Shown here: piece by piece, positions 1-7,303 of the stretch
Position numbering within the stretch: position 1 is the first letter of the stretch
How the letters are laid out: each line of letters starts with the position of its first letter
Source of the DNA: Actinomycetes bacterium
GTDB taxonomy: Bacteria; Actinomycetota; Acidimicrobiia; Acidimicrobiales; Microtrichaceae
Direction: 5' to 3'
Assembly (NCBI GenBank): GCA_029782335.1
Contig: JAKOVA010000113.1
Coordinates: 1 to 39,783, forward strand
Length of the DNA: 39,783 nt
Position numbers and translations under genes: made by a program
Notes under the pieces: generated by a model
What the model saw: only the letters and a program-made list of their open reading frames with translations
Told to the model about the DNA's origin: nothing
The model's database searches: none

Positions 1-45
1 TGGTGGCGGGGGCAGGATTTGAACCTGCGACCTTCGGGTTATGAG
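1..45 (-). repeat. tRNA-Met 3'-end fragment (candidate attachment site)
   Basis: Read on the minus strand this gives an anticodon loop CTCATAA, a variable loop, a T-arm with five paired bases around TTCAAAT, a 3' acceptor strand CCCCGCC and a terminal CCA. The bases on the 5' side (GTGCA) cannot pair with the 3' anticodon strand CCCGA, so only the 3' half of a tRNA with a CAT anticodon is present. The same 45 bp recur at 12537-12581 with a single T/C difference. Such 3'-end duplications are the usual scar of tyrosine-recombinase integration into a tRNA gene. Sequence left of base 1 is not visible. Confidence 0.8.
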
Positions 46-143
46 TGCACCGACGCCCGTCGGAGCTGGTCGGCGCTCATCGGTGTTCTTCCTGATGGAC
101 GAGCGGATTGAGGCCATGGAGTCGCGCTCTCGTAGGCGTTGGT

Positions 144-203
144 AGGAGCCCGTTTGCGCTCGTCGTGTTGTACGACTGTTGTACGGGAGAGTTCCCGAGC
201 GCC
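144..203. repeat. Dispersed ~60-bp repeat, copy A
   Basis: The segment contains GGAGCCCGTT, then CGCTC, then a core with two TTGTAC hexamers (GTTGTACGACTGTTGTAC), then CCCGAGCGC. A very similar segment lies at 4825-4884, with identical core and spacing, and a core-only relative is at 12448-12465. GCGCTC and GAGCGC form an inverted pair around the core. The function is unknown. Paired short repeats inside a tRNA-flanked unit could be recombinase arm sites, or a small mobile repeat. The rest of 46-267 shows no gene. Confidence 0.6.
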
Positions 204-267
204 GGCACTCCGTTCGTCTGCACTGGTGGGCGCGAGTCGTGCTGACGCGGTGCTGACAGGGGCCCGG

Positions 268-597
268 TCAGGCGGCGTCGTCGCGGCCGAGGTGGATCGG
301 GACCCGACGGTCGTCGTCGTCGAACACGGCGACGAGTTCGAGGCGGGCGCCGAGCGCTTCGAGGTACTGGCGCAGCGTCGACACGCGCACGTCCTCAGAG
401 TGCTCGAGCTTGGAGATCGCTCCCTGGGTGACGTCGAGACGGCCGGCGAGCTCGGCCTGGCTGATCGCCTCGCCGTGGCGGAGCTCGTAGAGCCGGATCT
501 CCTCGAGCGTCTCGGCGCGTAGACCGGCGAGCCGTTCGACAGCGCCGGGCTTGGCGACCACGGTGTCGCGGAGTTCGGAGAACTTGGTTCGTGCCAT
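268..597 (-). CDS. higA: HigA-like antitoxin, XRE-family HTH
   Basis: This 109-aa protein has a helix-turn-helix around residues 46-68 (SQAELAGRLDVTQGAISKLE), typical of XRE antitoxins that bind their own promoter and neutralise a partner toxin. Its ATG shares one base with the stop codon of the upstream toxin gene (TGATG), so the pair is translationally coupled in toxin-first order, as in HigBA systems. A stretch of basic and helical residues precedes the HTH (1-40). The C-terminal tail is acidic (DDDDR). The specific family name is inferred from gene order and the partner's domain. Confidence 0.8.
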   Translation of the reverse strand: MARTKFSELRDTVVAKPGAVERLAGLRAETLEEIRLYELRHGEAISQAELAGRLDVTQGAISKLEHSEDVRVSTLRQYLEALGARLELVAVFDDDDRRVPIHLGRDDAA

Positions 598-953
598 CAG
601 ATCAGTCCTTCCTCACCGAGTTCCCGCAGGTACTCGTCATACAGGTCATCAGCAAGCGGGACCGCCCACTCGTACCAGTCGTTCCACTCGCCGGTCTTGT
701 CGCCACCGAGCAGCAGGATCGCCTGGCGCCGCGGGTCGAACGAGAACAGCACCCGCAACGCCCCACCCTTGGCCGCTCGCAGCTCTTTCATCGCCTGGTG
801 ACGCGAACTGTGGATCCGGTCGACAACCGGGCGACCGAGATCCGGGCCACGTTCCGCGAGCAGATCGACCCGATCGGTCACGGCTTCTCGTTGCGCGTCG
901 GACAGCGTCGACCACCACTCGACGAACTGATCGGTGACCTCGACCTCCCACAC
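597..953 (-). CDS. higB: HigB-like toxin, RelE/phage Gp49 type
   Basis: The product is 118 aa and resembles the Gp49/HigB group of the RelE superfamily, ribosome-dependent mRNA interferases. It has an N-terminal strand followed by FVEWWSTLSD, a central RHQAMKELRAAKGGALRVLFSFDPRRQAILLLGGDK segment typical of the group (shown here across residues of about 50-85), and a helical C-terminus with YDEYL. The start is GTG at 953. No strong ribosome site precedes it, and a possible -10 (TAATAT, 973-968) lies close, so a very short leader is likely. The antitoxin gene follows with one-base overlap. Toxicity is inferred from the family. Confidence 0.78.
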   Translation of the reverse strand: MWEVEVTDQFVEWWSTLSDAQREAVTDRVDLLAERGPDLGRPVVDRIHSSRHQAMKELRAAKGGALRVLFSFDPRRQAILLLGGDKTGEWNDWYEWAVPLADDLYDEYLRELGEEGLI

Positions 954-972
954 CCAACCAGCATGAGATATT

Positions 973-985
973 ACTCATGATGAGT
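973..985. promoter_or_regulatory. Palindromic operator upstream of the toxin-antitoxin pair
   Basis: ACTCATGATGAGT is a perfect odd-centred palindrome 20 bp upstream of the toxin GTG. It sits next to a possible minus-strand -10 (TAATAT at 973-968). Two further CTCAT pentamers lie at 991-995 and 1012-1016. HigA-type antitoxins usually bind such palindromes and repress the operon, so this is the natural autoregulation site. Binding is inferred. Confidence 0.55.
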
Positions 986-1074
986 CAAGGCTCATGGTCA
1001 CTCGCTGAGAGCTCATCCGACGCACGAGGCCGCTTGCACCGCTCGACCAACCGGGATTGCCCGCACGTGACGGC

Positions 1075-1080
1075 TATCGT
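1075..1080 (+). promoter_or_regulatory. Possible -10 box for the ABC-F transcript
   Basis: TATCGT lies seven bases before the ATG of the short leader ORF at 1088, the distance expected for a leaderless actinobacterial transcript. No convincing -35 hexamer is seen at 16-18 bp. The call rests on the TANNNT pattern and position only. Confidence 0.35.
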
Positions 1081-1087
1081 GGTCGGC

Positions 1088-1108
1088 ATGTGGCAGCTCT
1101 ACCTGTGA
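1088..1108 (+). CDS. Possible six-residue leader peptide of the ABC-F gene
   Basis: ATG-TGG-CAG-CTC-TAC-CTG-TGA encodes MWQLYL, ending 123 bp before the ABC-F start. Antibiotic-resistance ABC-F genes are often controlled by ribosome stalling on a short upstream ORF. Between leader and gene are two possible stem structures: CCGCCGA paired with TCGGCGG (about 1125-1155), and CCCG-TTT-CGGG just before the ribosome site. Too short for statistical support; the position and architecture are what suggest it. Confidence 0.35.
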   Translation: MWQLYL

Positions 1109-1231
1109 TCTGACGGACGCACCCCCGCCGATGTGGTGAGTGGGTGTTCGGCGGCGCCGTGTCCTCGGTTCCGCTTGTCTGTCGGTCGCGCCCGGCAACC
1201 CGTTTCGGGGCTGGGAGAAGGAAGAGCTCTC

Positions 1232-2875
1232 ATGTCCATCCACAGCATTGACCGGGCGCGATCGCGCCCGCAGTTGGTGACGTCTGGCGTCCGCGTCGAA
1301 CGCGGTGGCCGCCAGGTGCTCGCCGACATCTCGATCACCGTCACCGCCGGCACCCGACTCGGCGTCGTCGGAGAGAACGGGCGCGGCAAATCCACGCTTC
1401 TCCACGTACTCGCCGGCCGGCTTCGACCCGACGCCGGCGAGGTCACACGCATCGGCAGTCTCGGCATCGCCGAGCAGGAGATGACCGTCGACCGAGGCAG
1501 GACGATCGGCGATCTCGTCGACATCGAGCTGGCCGACACACGGGCAGCGATGCGCCGTCTCGACGCCGCCACCAGCGCATTGGCCGAGAGCCGAGCAGGC
1601 GCTGACGTCGAGTACGCCGCCGCGCTCGACGACGCCACCGCGCTCGACGCGTGGGACGCAGACCGACGAGTCGACATCGCACTGCAGGAACTCGGCGCGA
1701 TCACCGACCGCAGCCGCCGGCTCACCACCATGTCGGTCGGGGAGCGCTACCGGGTCCGCCTTGCCTGCCTCCTCGGAGCACACCACGCCTTCCTGCTCCT
1801 CGACGAGCCGACCAACCACCTCGACCAGCACGGCCTCGAGTTCCTCACCGACGTCCTGCGCTCGACCAACAGCGGGGTGGTGCTCGTCAGCCACGACCGG
1901 GCACTGCTCGCCGACGTCGCCACCCACGTTCTCGACCTCGACCCCAGCATCGACGAACGCCCACGTCTCTACGGCAACGGCTACACCGGCTACCTCGAAG
2001 GACGCACACGCGAACGAGTTCGCTGGGAGCAGGCCTACGAACGCCACCAGATCGAGCAGGCCCGGCTCGCCGACGACCTGTCGACCGCACAGAACCGCCT
2101 CCAAGCCGGATGGAAACCGCCCAAGGGAACCGGCAAGCACCAGCGGGCGACCCGTGCACCGAGCCTGGTGCGCGCCGTCAACCGACGCCTCGAGAACCTC
2201 CACGCCCACGAAATCACCAAACCGCAGCCACCGCTGCAGTTCCGCCTTCCCGAGCTCCCCACGATACGCGGCGTCACCCTCCTGCACGCCGAGCAGGTCA
2301 CCGTCACGAACCGGCTCACCACGCCGGTCACCGTCGAGCTGTCCTCGGGCGACCGGCTCCTCGTCACCGGACCGAACGGCAGCGGCAAGTCAACCCTGCT
2401 CGCCGTCCTCGCCGGCCACCTCCACCCCGACCACGGCCACGCACGTCTCGCCACCAACGCCCGAATCGGACTCGTCGCACAGGAGTCCCCGTCGGCCGAC
2501 CACCGAACCGCACGCGACGTCTACCGAACACGCCTCCACGAACTTCTGCACAGCGGAGTCACCGAGGCCCAGACCGTGTCGCTGCGCTCACTCGGTCTGC
2601 TCCAGACCGTCGACCTCGCACGACCAGTCTCGGAGCTGTCCATGGGCCAGCAGCGACGACTCGACCTCGCACTCGCACTCGCCGCCCGACCACACCTCCT
2701 ACTCCTCGACGAACCCACCAACCACCTCTCCATCGCACTCGTCGACGAACTCACCCACGCCCTCGACACCACCCCAGCCGCCGTCGTCATCGTCACCCAC
2801 GACCGACAACTCCGACGCGACCTCCACCACTGGCCCACCATCGAACTCGGACAACACCCCAACGACCGGCCATAG
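1232..2875 (+). CDS. ABC-F ribosome-protection ATPase
   Basis: This is a soluble 547-aa protein with two ABC domains and no membrane segments. Domain 1 has Walker A GENGRGKST (residues 47-55), signature MSVGERYRVRL and Walker B LLLDEPTNHLD. Domain 2 has Walker A GPNGSGKST, signature LSMGQQRRLDL and LLLDEPTNHLS. Between them is a basic linker with LQAGWKPPKGTGKHQRATRA, the interdomain arm that reaches into the ribosome in ABC-F proteins. ATG 1232 is preferred because GGAGAAGGAAG precedes it; the frame is open upstream to 1133. Relatives either protect ribosomes from antibiotics or act in translation. The possible leader peptide and its place in a mobile region favour resistance, but the drug cannot be told. 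Confidence 0.88.
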   Translation: MSIHSIDRARSRPQLVTSGVRVERGGRQVLADISITVTAGTRLGVVGENGRGKSTLLHVLAGRLRPDAGEVTRIGSLGIAEQEMTVDRGRTIGDLVDIELADTRAAMRRLDAATSALAESRAGADVEYAAALDDATALDAWDADRRVDIALQELGAITDRSRRLTTMSVGERYRVRLACLLGAHHAFLLLDEPTNHLDQHGLEFLTDVLRSTNSGVVLVSHDRALLADVATHVLDLDPSIDERPRLYGNGYTGYLEGRTRERVRWEQAYERHQIEQARLADDLSTAQNRLQAGWKPPKGTGKHQRATRAPSLVRAVNRRLENLHAHEITKPQPPLQFRLPELPTIRGVTLLHAEQVTVTNRLTTPVTVELSSGDRLLVTGPNGSGKSTLLAVLAGHLHPDHGHARLATNARIGLVAQESPSADHRTARDVYRTRLHELLHSGVTEAQTVSLRSLGLLQTVDLARPVSELSMGQQRRLDLALALAARPHLLLLDEPTNHLSIALVDELTHALDTTPAAVVIVTHDRQLRRDLHHWPTIELGQHPNDRP

Positions 2876-2877
2876 AG

Positions 2878-2893
2878 CGGGGCCTTCGCCCCC
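2878..2893 (+). terminator. Candidate hairpin after the ABC-F gene
   Basis: GGGGC and GCCCC pair around a CTTC tetraloop three bases after the ABC-F stop codon. There is no T-tract, so termination strength is uncertain. The following stretch to 3263 holds no ORF with convincing protein character; it may be remnant DNA. Confidence 0.4.
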
Positions 2894-3263
2894 GGGGCCA
2901 GTCACACGCGACCGAGACAAGCAAACCGGGATGGCATCGGCACGGCGCCTCCGCCTCATGGAGCGCAGCGCCCGACCAGCAACAGGCGGGGGCCGAGCTT
3001 CGGGGCTGACGTCGAAGTGGTCAAGGATGCCCCGAGCCACACATAGTGCGCCGGCCGCTGGGCCGATCACACCGGCCGAGAACTGCACGTCGGCGGAGCG
3101 CTACGGCCGCCGGGCCCACTCGATATCGCGATCACCGAGGGTGACCAGCCGTCGTTCTCGACGGAACGATCGTCCTGCCGGGACTGTGCGGCTCGATGAA
3201 CCGTGGTGACCCTGTCGTTATGGAGCGGGTCTTGGCTGTGCAGTGTTGATCGAACTGAGGCGT

Positions 3264-3307
3264 ATCTGACTCTTCGCGACAGATCGGGCTGGGATTCAGA
3301 CCGCATC
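3264..3307. repeat. IS3 terminal inverted repeat, transposase 3' side
   Basis: The outer part ATCTGACTCTTCGCGACAGA matches the inverted right end (ATCTGACTTCGCGCGACAGA) apart from three positions. The inner part ends TCAGACCGCATC, identical to the partner. The transposase stop codon is 46 bp inside. Confidence 0.75.
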
Positions 3308-3352
3308 GGTGGGTCGCTGGCGGGTTGTTGTTGGTGAGAGTAGTGAGCGGGT

Positions 3353-4408
3353 TCATCGCTGGTTCCGGTGCCAGGCTCGACGTTGTTCGTCAGCGATCCG
3401 CGTCCCGTCTTGGCGGGCAGCACGGATGGCGTCACCGCGCCCTTCGTGTTCGTCGTTGGGGGTGACGTAGCCGATCGCTTCGTGCAGCCGGACGCTGTTG
3501 TAGTGGACCCGGACGCGGTCGAGCTCGGCGGCGAGCACGACCGGGTCGGTGATCGCCATCAGGTGGGGGTGCTCGCGTTTGACGTGGCCCCACAGTGACT
3601 CGATCCAGGCCTGGTCGGTCGGCGTCGACGGGCGGCCGAAGTGCTGGGCGATCGAGCACAACGCCATGAACCGGCGGGTCTCGAGGGCGTGCATCTCGGT
3701 GCCGTTGTCCGAGATCGCCAACAGCAGTGGGATCGCAGTGTCGTCGTCGGGCAGGGTGCTGGCGGGGTCGGCGAGGCGTGCTCGCAGCTCGTCGGTGAGC
3801 AGGTACTCGTTGTCGAGCCCCCGCTGGAACAGCACTCGGGCGGCGACCGAGTCCGGGTTGGCGGTCAGGTGCGTGGAGATCCACTTGCGGGACACCAAGT
3901 CGACAATCGCGTACGCGTACTTCGCGGCGAGACAACGTTCGAACTGGGAGCCGTCCCAACACCACAGCTGGTTCGGGCGCCACTCACACCACTCCGGCCA
4001 CGGCGTCTTCACCGTGCGTGCCGGGCGGGGAACTCCTGGCAGGACAAGGCCGTGACGGGCCAGCACCCGATCCACCGTTGACGGTGACACCCACACGCGT
4101 TGCTCGTAGGAGCCGCGGTGAGCGAGCTTGCGGTGTGACCGGTCGACGTCGGCCCACTCGTCGAACAGGGCCAGGATTTCGGCCTCTTCCCACTCCAGCA
4201 GTCCGTGGATCGGGTTGCCGCCCGGTCGGGCGTCATCGAGCCGGTCGGCGGCTCGGCGTTGCTGCCAGCGCCACGCCCGACCCCGGTCCAGCTCGAGCAC
4301 CGCGCACGCCCGCGAGAAGGACCAGCCGGCATCGACGGCGCCGTCGATCAGGCCGAGCAGAGCTGCTTTGGCGGTCCCGTCGACGCGGGCGGGGACCGGA
4401 CCGCTCAT
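3353..4408 (-). CDS. IS3-family transposase OrfB, DDE integrase domain
   Basis: From the ATG at 4408 this is 351 aa. An N-terminal helical part resembles the HTH_21 segment of IS3 OrfB (FSRACAVLELDRGRAWRWQ). The rve catalytic core has the DDE residues in WCWDGSQF, ISDNGTEM and WIESLWGHVKREHP, so it looks catalytically complete. The ATG overlaps the OrfA stop by four bases (ATGA), and the same frame continues upstream to the slippery site, so both a reinitiated OrfB and an OrfAB fusion are possible. It catalyses cut and strand transfer of the element. No internal stop or frame break is seen. Confidence 0.88.
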   Translation of the reverse strand: MSGPVPARVDGTAKAALLGLIDGAVDAGWSFSRACAVLELDRGRAWRWQQRRAADRLDDARPGGNPIHGLLEWEEAEILALFDEWADVDRSHRKLAHRGSYEQRVWVSPSTVDRVLARHGLVLPGVPRPARTVKTPWPEWCEWRPNQLWCWDGSQFERCLAAKYAYAIVDLVSRKWISTHLTANPDSVAARVLFQRGLDNEYLLTDELRARLADPASTLPDDDTAIPLLLAISDNGTEMHALETRRFMALCSIAQHFGRPSTPTDQAWIESLWGHVKREHPHLMAITDPVVLAAELDRVRVHYNSVRLHEAIGYVTPNDEHEGRGDAIRAARQDGTRIADEQRRAWHRNQR

Positions 4409-4734
4409 CCCCAACGCGATTTTCCCCGCAGCACCGCCAACTCGACGGCCTGCTCGACCACGGTGGATTGGAGCCGGTCGACCTCGGCCCGCAGCGCTGC
4501 AGCTTCGGACGCTTCCTCGCGGGACTGGCGCGGCCGGCCCGGCCTCGACGCCTGCAACGCAGCGATCGCCCCATCCCTGGCGACCACGCGGAGCCGGGTG
4601 ATCACCGAGCGGTCCACCCCCGCCTCCGCCGACGCGTCGGCCTGGGAGATCTGCCCCGTGAGCATCCGCACCCACAAGTCGTACTTCTGCTCTGCTGTCA
4701 GCATCCGCTTCGGCTTCCGCGGTGCAGTCGTCAT
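4405..4734 (-). CDS. IS3-family OrfA, DNA-binding subunit
   Basis: The product is 109 aa. It has an N-terminal helix-turn-helix (residues about 12-55, including ISQADASAEAGVDRSVITRL) that recognises the element ends, followed by a leucine-rich coiled coil (EAAALRAEVDRLQ) used for multimerisation. It starts with ATG 40 bp inside the right inverted repeat and ends in the ATGA overlap with OrfB. Codons 103-105 (CGG-GGA-AAA) contain the slippery heptamer. In IS3 elements OrfA alone modulates transposition, while the OrfAB fusion is the active transposase. Confidence 0.85.
   Translation of the reverse strand: MTTAPRKPKRMLTAEQKYDLWVRMLTGQISQADASAEAGVDRSVITRLRVVARDGAIAALQASRPGRPRQSREEASEAAALRAEVDRLQSTVVEQAVELAVLRGKSRWG
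4420..4426 (-). promoter_or_regulatory. Programmed -1 frameshift site of the IS3 element
   Basis: In the OrfA zero frame the bases read G-GGA-AAA, a canonical X-XXY-YYZ slippery heptamer. Slipping back one base changes the downstream reading from SRWG-stop to IALG followed by the OrfB methionine. The fusion would be 460 aa (105 + 355). The shifted frame is open through the whole of OrfB, which is direct sequence support. Confidence 0.75.
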
Positions 4735-4773
4735 CGTTGATGGCCTCCATGATCAAGGCCAGCAACCGTGTCA

Positions 4774-4817
4774 GATGCGGTCTGAAAGAACCGGGATTCT
4801 GTCGCGCGAAGTCAGAT
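4774..4817. repeat. IS3 terminal inverted repeat, OrfA side
   Basis: This is the inverted partner of 3264-3307: GATGCGGTCTGA on the inner side and a terminal AGTCAGAT on the outer side, with CTGTCGCG between them. Confidence 0.75.
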
Positions 4818-4824
4818 GCAACAC

Positions 4825-4884
4825 AGGGAGCCCGTTGGCGCTCATCGTGTTGTACGACTGTTGTACGGCACGGCTCCCGAGCGC
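4825..4884. repeat. Dispersed ~60-bp repeat, copy B
   Basis: This copy matches 144-203: GGGAGCCCGTT, CGCTC, the GTTGTACGACTGTTGTAC core, then CCCGAGCGC. Here GGGAGCC and GGCTCCC are also an inverted pair, so a hairpin is possible. It lies between the IS3 end and the stop codon of the lipoprotein gene, just as copy A lies beyond the stop of the antitoxin gene; both are therefore 3' of minus-strand genes. Confidence 0.6.
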
Positions 4885-4898
4885 AGCGCCGTTCCAGG

Positions 4899-5702
4899 TC
4901 ATGCGCACTCGGTGGCGCCGAGGGCTGTGGCGAGGCGGTTGGCTTCGGCGGAGATCGGGTTCTCGCCGGTCGGGTCGAAGAAGGCGGTTCCCTGGGCACG
5001 TGCCGCATCGAGTCCGGATCGTCCGGCGCTCAGCCACTCGTCGACGGTGGCGGCAAGCTCGGCTGGCGGCGCGAGTGCGTCGATCGCTTCGATCTGGGTG
5101 TTCACGTTGGCGAGCACCTGATCGAGGACGTCGAGCAGTTGCTCGTCGGTGGGTGGGGTCCCGGAGCCGAACGTCTCGGCGGCCAGCGCTTCGATCTCGG
5201 CGTTGCCCTCAGCGCAGATCGCGTTGGCCTCTGCCACGAACGCCTCCTCGGAGAGCGCGGCCGAGGTGTCGTCGGCGGCTGACCCGGTTGCTGTGCTCTC
5301 GGTGCGCTCCGCGTCCGCGTCGCCCGGCTGCGGAGGTTCGAGGCCGCACTGTTGCGATTCGAACACGGTGATCTGCTCGACCGCGGCCACGACGTCGGGG
5401 TCGGAGAACACAACGGCGGGGTCGTCGCCGGCAGCGAACGCCTCCACGAGCACGGCCACTGGGTCGGCGATCTCGCCTGGTGCGAGTGCCTGGTACTCGG
5501 CGAGGAGCTCGGGCGTCGGGACGGTGCCGGGCTGGTTGGTCTCGGCTGCCTTGGCGCAGAACGCGGTGAGGTCGGTGGTCGATGCGGATCCGTCGTCATC
5601 GTCGCCGCAGGCGACAAATGCAAGTGAGGCGACGACGATCGCGGCGGCGATGGGCCAGCCGGGTGATCGCCTCGGTGCGTTGGCAGGGTGGACCGTGAGC
5701 AT
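4899..5702 (-). CDS. Secreted lipoprotein, unknown function
   Basis: The 267-aa protein has a basic N-terminus, a hydrophobic segment (about residues 17-31) and a lipobox ending FVAC, with Cys32 the likely lipidation site, followed by an acidic Asp-rich stretch (GDDDDG). The mature part is acidic, alanine-rich and predicted helical, with scattered Cys residues (for example FCAKAAE, QQCGLE, AICAEG, terminal TECA). This pattern is common in actinobacterial extracytoplasmic lipoproteins of unknown role. It lies 66 bp after the sigma/ABC transporter gene set on the same strand and may be its last gene or separately transcribed. Confidence 0.75.
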   Translation of the reverse strand: MLTVHPANAPRRSPGWPIAAAIVVASLAFVACGDDDDGSASTTDLTAFCAKAAETNQPGTVPTPELLAEYQALAPGEIADPVAVLVEAFAAGDDPAVVFSDPDVVAAVEQITVFESQQCGLEPPQPGDADAERTESTATGSAADDTSAALSEEAFVAEANAICAEGNAEIEALAAETFGSGTPPTDEQLLDVLDQVLANVNTQIEAIDALAPPAELAATVDEWLSAGRSGLDAARAQGTAFFDPTGENPISAEANRLATALGATECA

Positions 5703-5768
5703 GACTTCTCCGTTGATCGGTTGGTACGGCTGGTACGTCGATCTGTCGCTCGGCGCACGCGATCGGGA

Positions 5769-6395
5769 TCATCGGTGGGCCCGGTCGGCTGCGTCGCGCT
5801 GGATTGCTGCGATGAGGACCAACACCCCGACTCCGCCGGTGATCGACCAGATCGCCGTCGCCCTCGGCCAGTTCTCGTGCGGCCAGATCGGGAACACGGG
5901 GACATGTGTGCTCCACGGCTTCGCCAGGGCGATCGCGACCGCAGCCGGGCAGACGAGCATGGCCATCCGTTGTCCAGGCTCGGGATTGCCGCGCGTTCGT
6001 TGCCACGTCGCGACCGCGAACCCTACGAGGACGGCGCTGACGCCTTGGAGCACGAGCACGCCGAGGTGGTCGGGAAGCCGGTCGCGCAGGGAGAGGTGCA
6101 TGGCGACCCACACGGCGACGAGGAGGAGTGCTGCGGGCGCTCGGGCGACGGTGCGCCACCACAGCGGGCGCGGCACGAGGTCGACGATGGCTGAGCAACG
6201 CTCGTCGACCGACCATGCCGACACGGCTGCGAGCAGCCCGATCGTGGCGCCGTGCAGTGGCCACATCGCGGCCGGCCAGCGAGCGACGATCGACAGGAGC
6301 ACGATCGCAATGACCGCCGTCGTCACGGTCAGCCCCCACGGCGTCGCAGCTCGGCTGTAGCGGGCAAGCGAGCGCATCGCGACCCGGGGGCTCAC
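5769..6395 (-). CDS. Polytopic membrane protein of the ABC transporter operon
   Basis: The product is about 208 aa with roughly six hydrophobic helices, for example around GLTVTTAVIAIVLLSIVA, LLVAVWVAMHLSL, LVLQGVSAVLVGFAVATW and ITGGVGVLVLIAAIQ. GTG 6395 is chosen because it overlaps the permease stop by four bases (GTGA); ATG 6377 (202 aa) is the alternative. The frame stays open far upstream, but that part is antisense-like Arg/Pro-rich shadow of the permease gene. No catalytic motif is seen. It is likely a second membrane subunit or accessory protein of the adjacent ABC-2 type exporter. Confidence 0.7.
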   Translation of the reverse strand: MSPRVAMRSLARYSRAATPWGLTVTTAVIAIVLLSIVARWPAAMWPLHGATIGLLAAVSAWSVDERCSAIVDLVPRPLWWRTVARAPAALLLVAVWVAMHLSLRDRLPDHLGVLVLQGVSAVLVGFAVATWQRTRGNPEPGQRMAMLVCPAAVAIALAKPWSTHVPVFPIWPHENWPRATAIWSITGGVGVLVLIAAIQRDAADRAHR

Positions 6396-7303
6396 CCGCC
6401 CCAGCTGGTCCCGTCGCCGGGCAGCGGGTTGACGACCGTGTCGGGCGTGCCGGTCCACATCGCTGCCAGGCAGGTGACCACTGCGATCACCACCAGCGCG
6501 CCGAGGGCGATGCCATTTCGTTGCGAGCGCCAGGCTCGATCGCGCCGGAGCGCAACCAGTCCAGCGACGGCACACAGGACGAGGAGGTAGACCACCCACC
6601 ACTGCGGGGACCCCGTGAAGACCATCGAGCGTTGCGGGTCCCCGTCGATGCCGAACGGCCCGCCCCAGTAGGTCCACGGCATGAAGACGCGAATTCGGCG
6701 GAGCGGCTCGAAGAGGCCTTGGAACACGATGGCGAGGGCGACGAGTCCGACCGAGATCAGGATCGGCGCGGCGCGTCGGTCGGTCATCCTCGCGATGAGG
6801 ACCCCGAGGATCGGCCCGCCGAGACAGCTCACTGCGCCGAGCGCGAACCACACGGCGAGCACCCAGCCGTCCGACATGAGCGCTGCGTACCCGCTCGGGG
6901 GTGGCGGGTCGGTGAGGTACCGCGCATAGCTGACGGTGACGAACACGAGCCCGATCGTGAACGGGACGACGCTGGCGGCGAGGTGGGCGAGGGTGCGGGT
7001 GGCCATAGGCACCGGCGTCGAACCGGCGGCGTCGGCGCACCGGTCCGACGCCCAAACCCGCTGTGCGCTCAGGGTGATCCCGAACAATCCGATCAACGCT
7101 GCGGGAGCGATCATCGAGAGCTCGTCGACGGGCTCGGCCGGGTCGAGGTACGGCAGCAGGGCCGCAAGGGTCAAGGCTGCCCCGAACAGGAACGCCGGGC
7201 GACGTGCGTAGCGGATCATCTCGATCCGTGCGAGCAGCAACCACTCGGGCGACACCGATGATCGATCGGCGGCGGCGGACACGGTGGGTGTGGTCGTGGT
7301 CAT
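6392..7303 (-). CDS. ABC-2 type transporter permease
   Basis: This 303-aa protein has about seven hydrophobic segments, starting after an N-terminal cytoplasmic stretch that carries LLLARIEMIRYARRPAFLFG, a common entry motif of ABC-2 permeases. Its ATG overlaps the stop of the ATPase gene by four bases (ATGA). With the ATPase it would form an exporter in the cytoplasmic membrane. The substrate is unknown. The same frame is open upstream across the ATPase gene, but that extension is Arg/Pro-rich noise. Confidence 0.8.
   Translation of the reverse strand: MTTTTPTVSAAADRSSVSPEWLLLARIEMIRYARRPAFLFGAALTLAALLPYLDPAEPVDELSMIAPAALIGLFGITLSAQRVWASDRCADAAGSTPVPMATRTLAHLAASVVPFTIGLVFVTVSYARYLTDPPPPSGYAALMSDGWVLAVWFALGAVSCLGGPILGVLIARMTDRRAAPILISVGLVALAIVFQGLFEPLRRIRVFMPWTYWGGPFGIDGDPQRSMVFTGSPQWWVVYLLVLCAVAGLVALRRDRAWRSQRNGIALGALVVIAVVTCLAAMWTGTPDTVVNPLPGDGTSWGG

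Larger units (their letters stand above)
3264..4817 (-). mobile_element. IS3-family insertion sequence
   Basis: The element is about 1.55 kb with two overlapping minus-strand ORFs and imperfect terminal inverted repeats of about 44 bp (3264-3307 and 4774-4817). Both ends begin ATCTGACT and share CGCGACAGA and TCAGACCGCATC in inverted orientation. The two-ORF layout with a -1 slippery site is characteristic of IS3. No clear 3-5 bp target duplication was found (flanks GGCGT and GCAAC), so the outer ends may be a few bases off, or the flanks have rearranged. Repeat copy B begins eight bases beyond the right end. Confidence 0.85.

Noticed and set aside
1..45. Complete tRNA-Met genes at 1-45 and 12537-12581
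   Set aside because: Only the 3' half is present. The bases on the 5' side of the anticodon loop do not pair with the 3' strand in either copy, and no D-arm or 5' acceptor strand is found.
2894..3263. A remnant gene between the ABC-F gene and the IS3 element
   Set aside because: No frame has a recognisable domain or consistent codon bias; it may be degraded DNA, but no specific call is supported.
3353..5008. A single 551-aa transposase ORF starting far upstream of OrfA
   Set aside because: The part before the slippery site is a frame shadow of OrfA. The fused protein is expected through a -1 frameshift from OrfA instead.
5769..7244. A 491-aa membrane protein
   Set aside because: Residues before the GTG at 6395 overlap the permease in another frame and have no hydrophobic or conserved character.
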